From: Halorhodospira sp.
GTDB lineage: Bacteria; Pseudomonadota; Gammaproteobacteria; Nitrococcales; Halorhodospiraceae
NCBI GenBank assembly: GCA_007121755.1
Contig: SKJZ01000198.1
Span: 1 to 5,887 of the forward strand
Reading direction: 5' to 3'
DNA length: 5,887 nt
Shown: positions 5,284-5,887 of the stretch, piece after piece
How positions within the stretch are numbered: position 1 is the first letter of the stretch
Layout: every line of letters begins with the position of its first letter
Translations under genes and position numbers: made by a program
Notes under the pieces: model-generated
Told to the model about the DNA's origin: nothing
The model's input: the letters and a program-made list of their open reading frames with translations, nothing else
The model's database searches: none

Positions 5284-5887
5284 GTGAAGATTCAGTTGCC
5301 GAATTTCGAATCCGCCCGGGTCCTGGTGGCCGGCGATGTCATGCTCGACCGCTACTGGCACGGCGCCACCGAGCGGATCTCTCCCGAGGCCCCGGTCCCG
5401 GTAGTCCACGTGGGCGGCGAGGAGGAGCGGCCCGGCGGCGCCGGCAACGTGGCACTCAACGTCACCGCCCTCGGCGCGGCGGCGACGCTGGTGGCCCCCA
5501 CCGGCGACGATCCGGCGGCCGATCGCCTGACCGAGCTTCTGGAGCGGGCCGGGGCGCGGGCCCGGCTGCTGCGCCAGGCCGGAGCCTTTACCGTCACCAA
5601 GCTGCGGATCATCAGTAAGCACCAGCAACTGATCCGCCTCGACTTCGAGGACGGCTTCCCGGCCCTGGCCGACGACGTCCTGCCCGCCGCCGCCCTGGCC
5701 GCGGCGGAGGGCGCCGGGGCGGTGGTGCTTTCCGACTACGACAAGGGCGCGTTGCGCAATCCGCAACCGCTGATCCGGGGCCTGCGGGCCGCCGGTCTGC
5801 CGGTCCTGGTGGACCCCAAGGGGCGCGACTTCACCCGTTACGCCGGGGCGAGCCTCATCACCCCCAACCTGCCGGAGTTCGAGGCGG
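5284..5887 (+). CDS. hldE: bifunctional D-glycero-beta-D-manno-heptose-7-phosphate kinase / heptose-1-phosphate adenylyltransferase, N-terminal part
   Basis: HldE (RfaE) phosphorylates heptose 7-phosphate at C1 and later adenylylates heptose 1-phosphate, supplying ADP-heptose for the LPS inner core. Only about 201 codons of the N-terminal ribokinase-type domain are present; the frame is open to the window end (the E. coli protein has 477 residues). Matches to E. coli HldE are very strong: VAGDVMLDRYWHGATERISP near residues 16-35, then APVPVV, the sugar-binding ERPGGAGNVALN, TKLRIISKHQQLIRLDFEDG, VVLSDYDKGAL, VLVDPKGRDF and LITPNLPEFEA. The GTG at 5284 aligns with the E. coli initiator (VKIQLPNFE against MKVTLPEFE). 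An in-frame ATG at 5275 would add three residues, but it overlaps the TATAAT. Neither start has a Shine-Dalgarno sequence. Transcribed divergently from the methyltransferase and kinase genes. Whether the adenylyltransferase domain is fused here cannot be seen. Confidence 0.96.
   Translation, partial: MKIQLPNFESARVLVAGDVMLDRYWHGATERISPEAPVPVVHVGGEEERPGGAGNVALNVTALGAAATLVAPTGDDPAADRLTELLERAGARARLLRQAGAFTVTKLRIISKHQQLIRLDFEDGFPALADDVLPAAALAAAEGAGAVVLSDYDKGALRNPQPLIRGLRAAGLPVLVDPKGRDFTRYAGASLITPNLPEFEA

Noticed and set aside
5248..5766. 172-codon minus-strand open frame opposite hldE
   Set aside because: The plus strand encodes an unmistakable HldE N-terminus; the antisense frame is low-complexity.

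Overview
The window is a GC-rich (about two-thirds or more G+C by eye), densely coding chromosomal stretch. It looks like a free-living gammaproteobacterium. The partial HldE reads almost word for word like the enterobacterial and pseudomonad protein, GlnE has the full two-domain proteobacterial form, and a LPS-kinase-like gene and hldE imply an outer membrane with heptose-containing LPS. A Chromatiales/Ectothiorhodospiraceae-type lineage would fit the base composition, but that is a guess.

Layout. (1) Positions 1-45: a 14-bp tandem repeat directly before folB. (2) Positions 46-905, plus strand: folB and folK, two consecutive enzymes of dihydrofolate synthesis, overlapping by four bases (TTGA) and so probably translationally coupled. 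(3) Positions 933-3812, minus strand: full-length glnE, the bifunctional adenylylation/deadenylylation enzyme of glutamine synthetase, converging on folK with only 27 bp between the stops. (4) Positions 3874-5169, minus strand: a small membrane methyltransferase of the isoprenylcysteine/phospholipid methyltransferase (ICMT/PEMT) type, followed 12 bp later by a small WaaP/Kdo-kinase-like protein, which is followed 61 bp later by glnE. The three could form one transcript: methyltransferase - kinase - glnE. (5) Positions 5170-5283: a divergent control region with an imperfect 15-bp tandem repeat and a perfect TATAAT. (6) From 5284 to the window end, plus strand: the 5' part of hldE (rfaE), the heptose kinase/adenylyltransferase for ADP-heptose.

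How the genes fit together. folB-folK is a folate module. glnE is nitrogen control. The kinase, the methyltransferase and divergent hldE sit around one shared promoter region, which suggests envelope/LPS inner-core work; glnE next to hldE also occurs in Escherichia coli. Nearly everything is ordinary housekeeping. The points worth a second look are the uncharacterised methyltransferase/kinase pair (same reading frame, separated by a single TAG), the possible leaderless GTG start of hldE, the two unrelated short tandem repeats in the upstream regions, and a FolK lacking two normally conserved residues. No RNA genes, CRISPR arrays, insertion sequences or prophage genes were seen.
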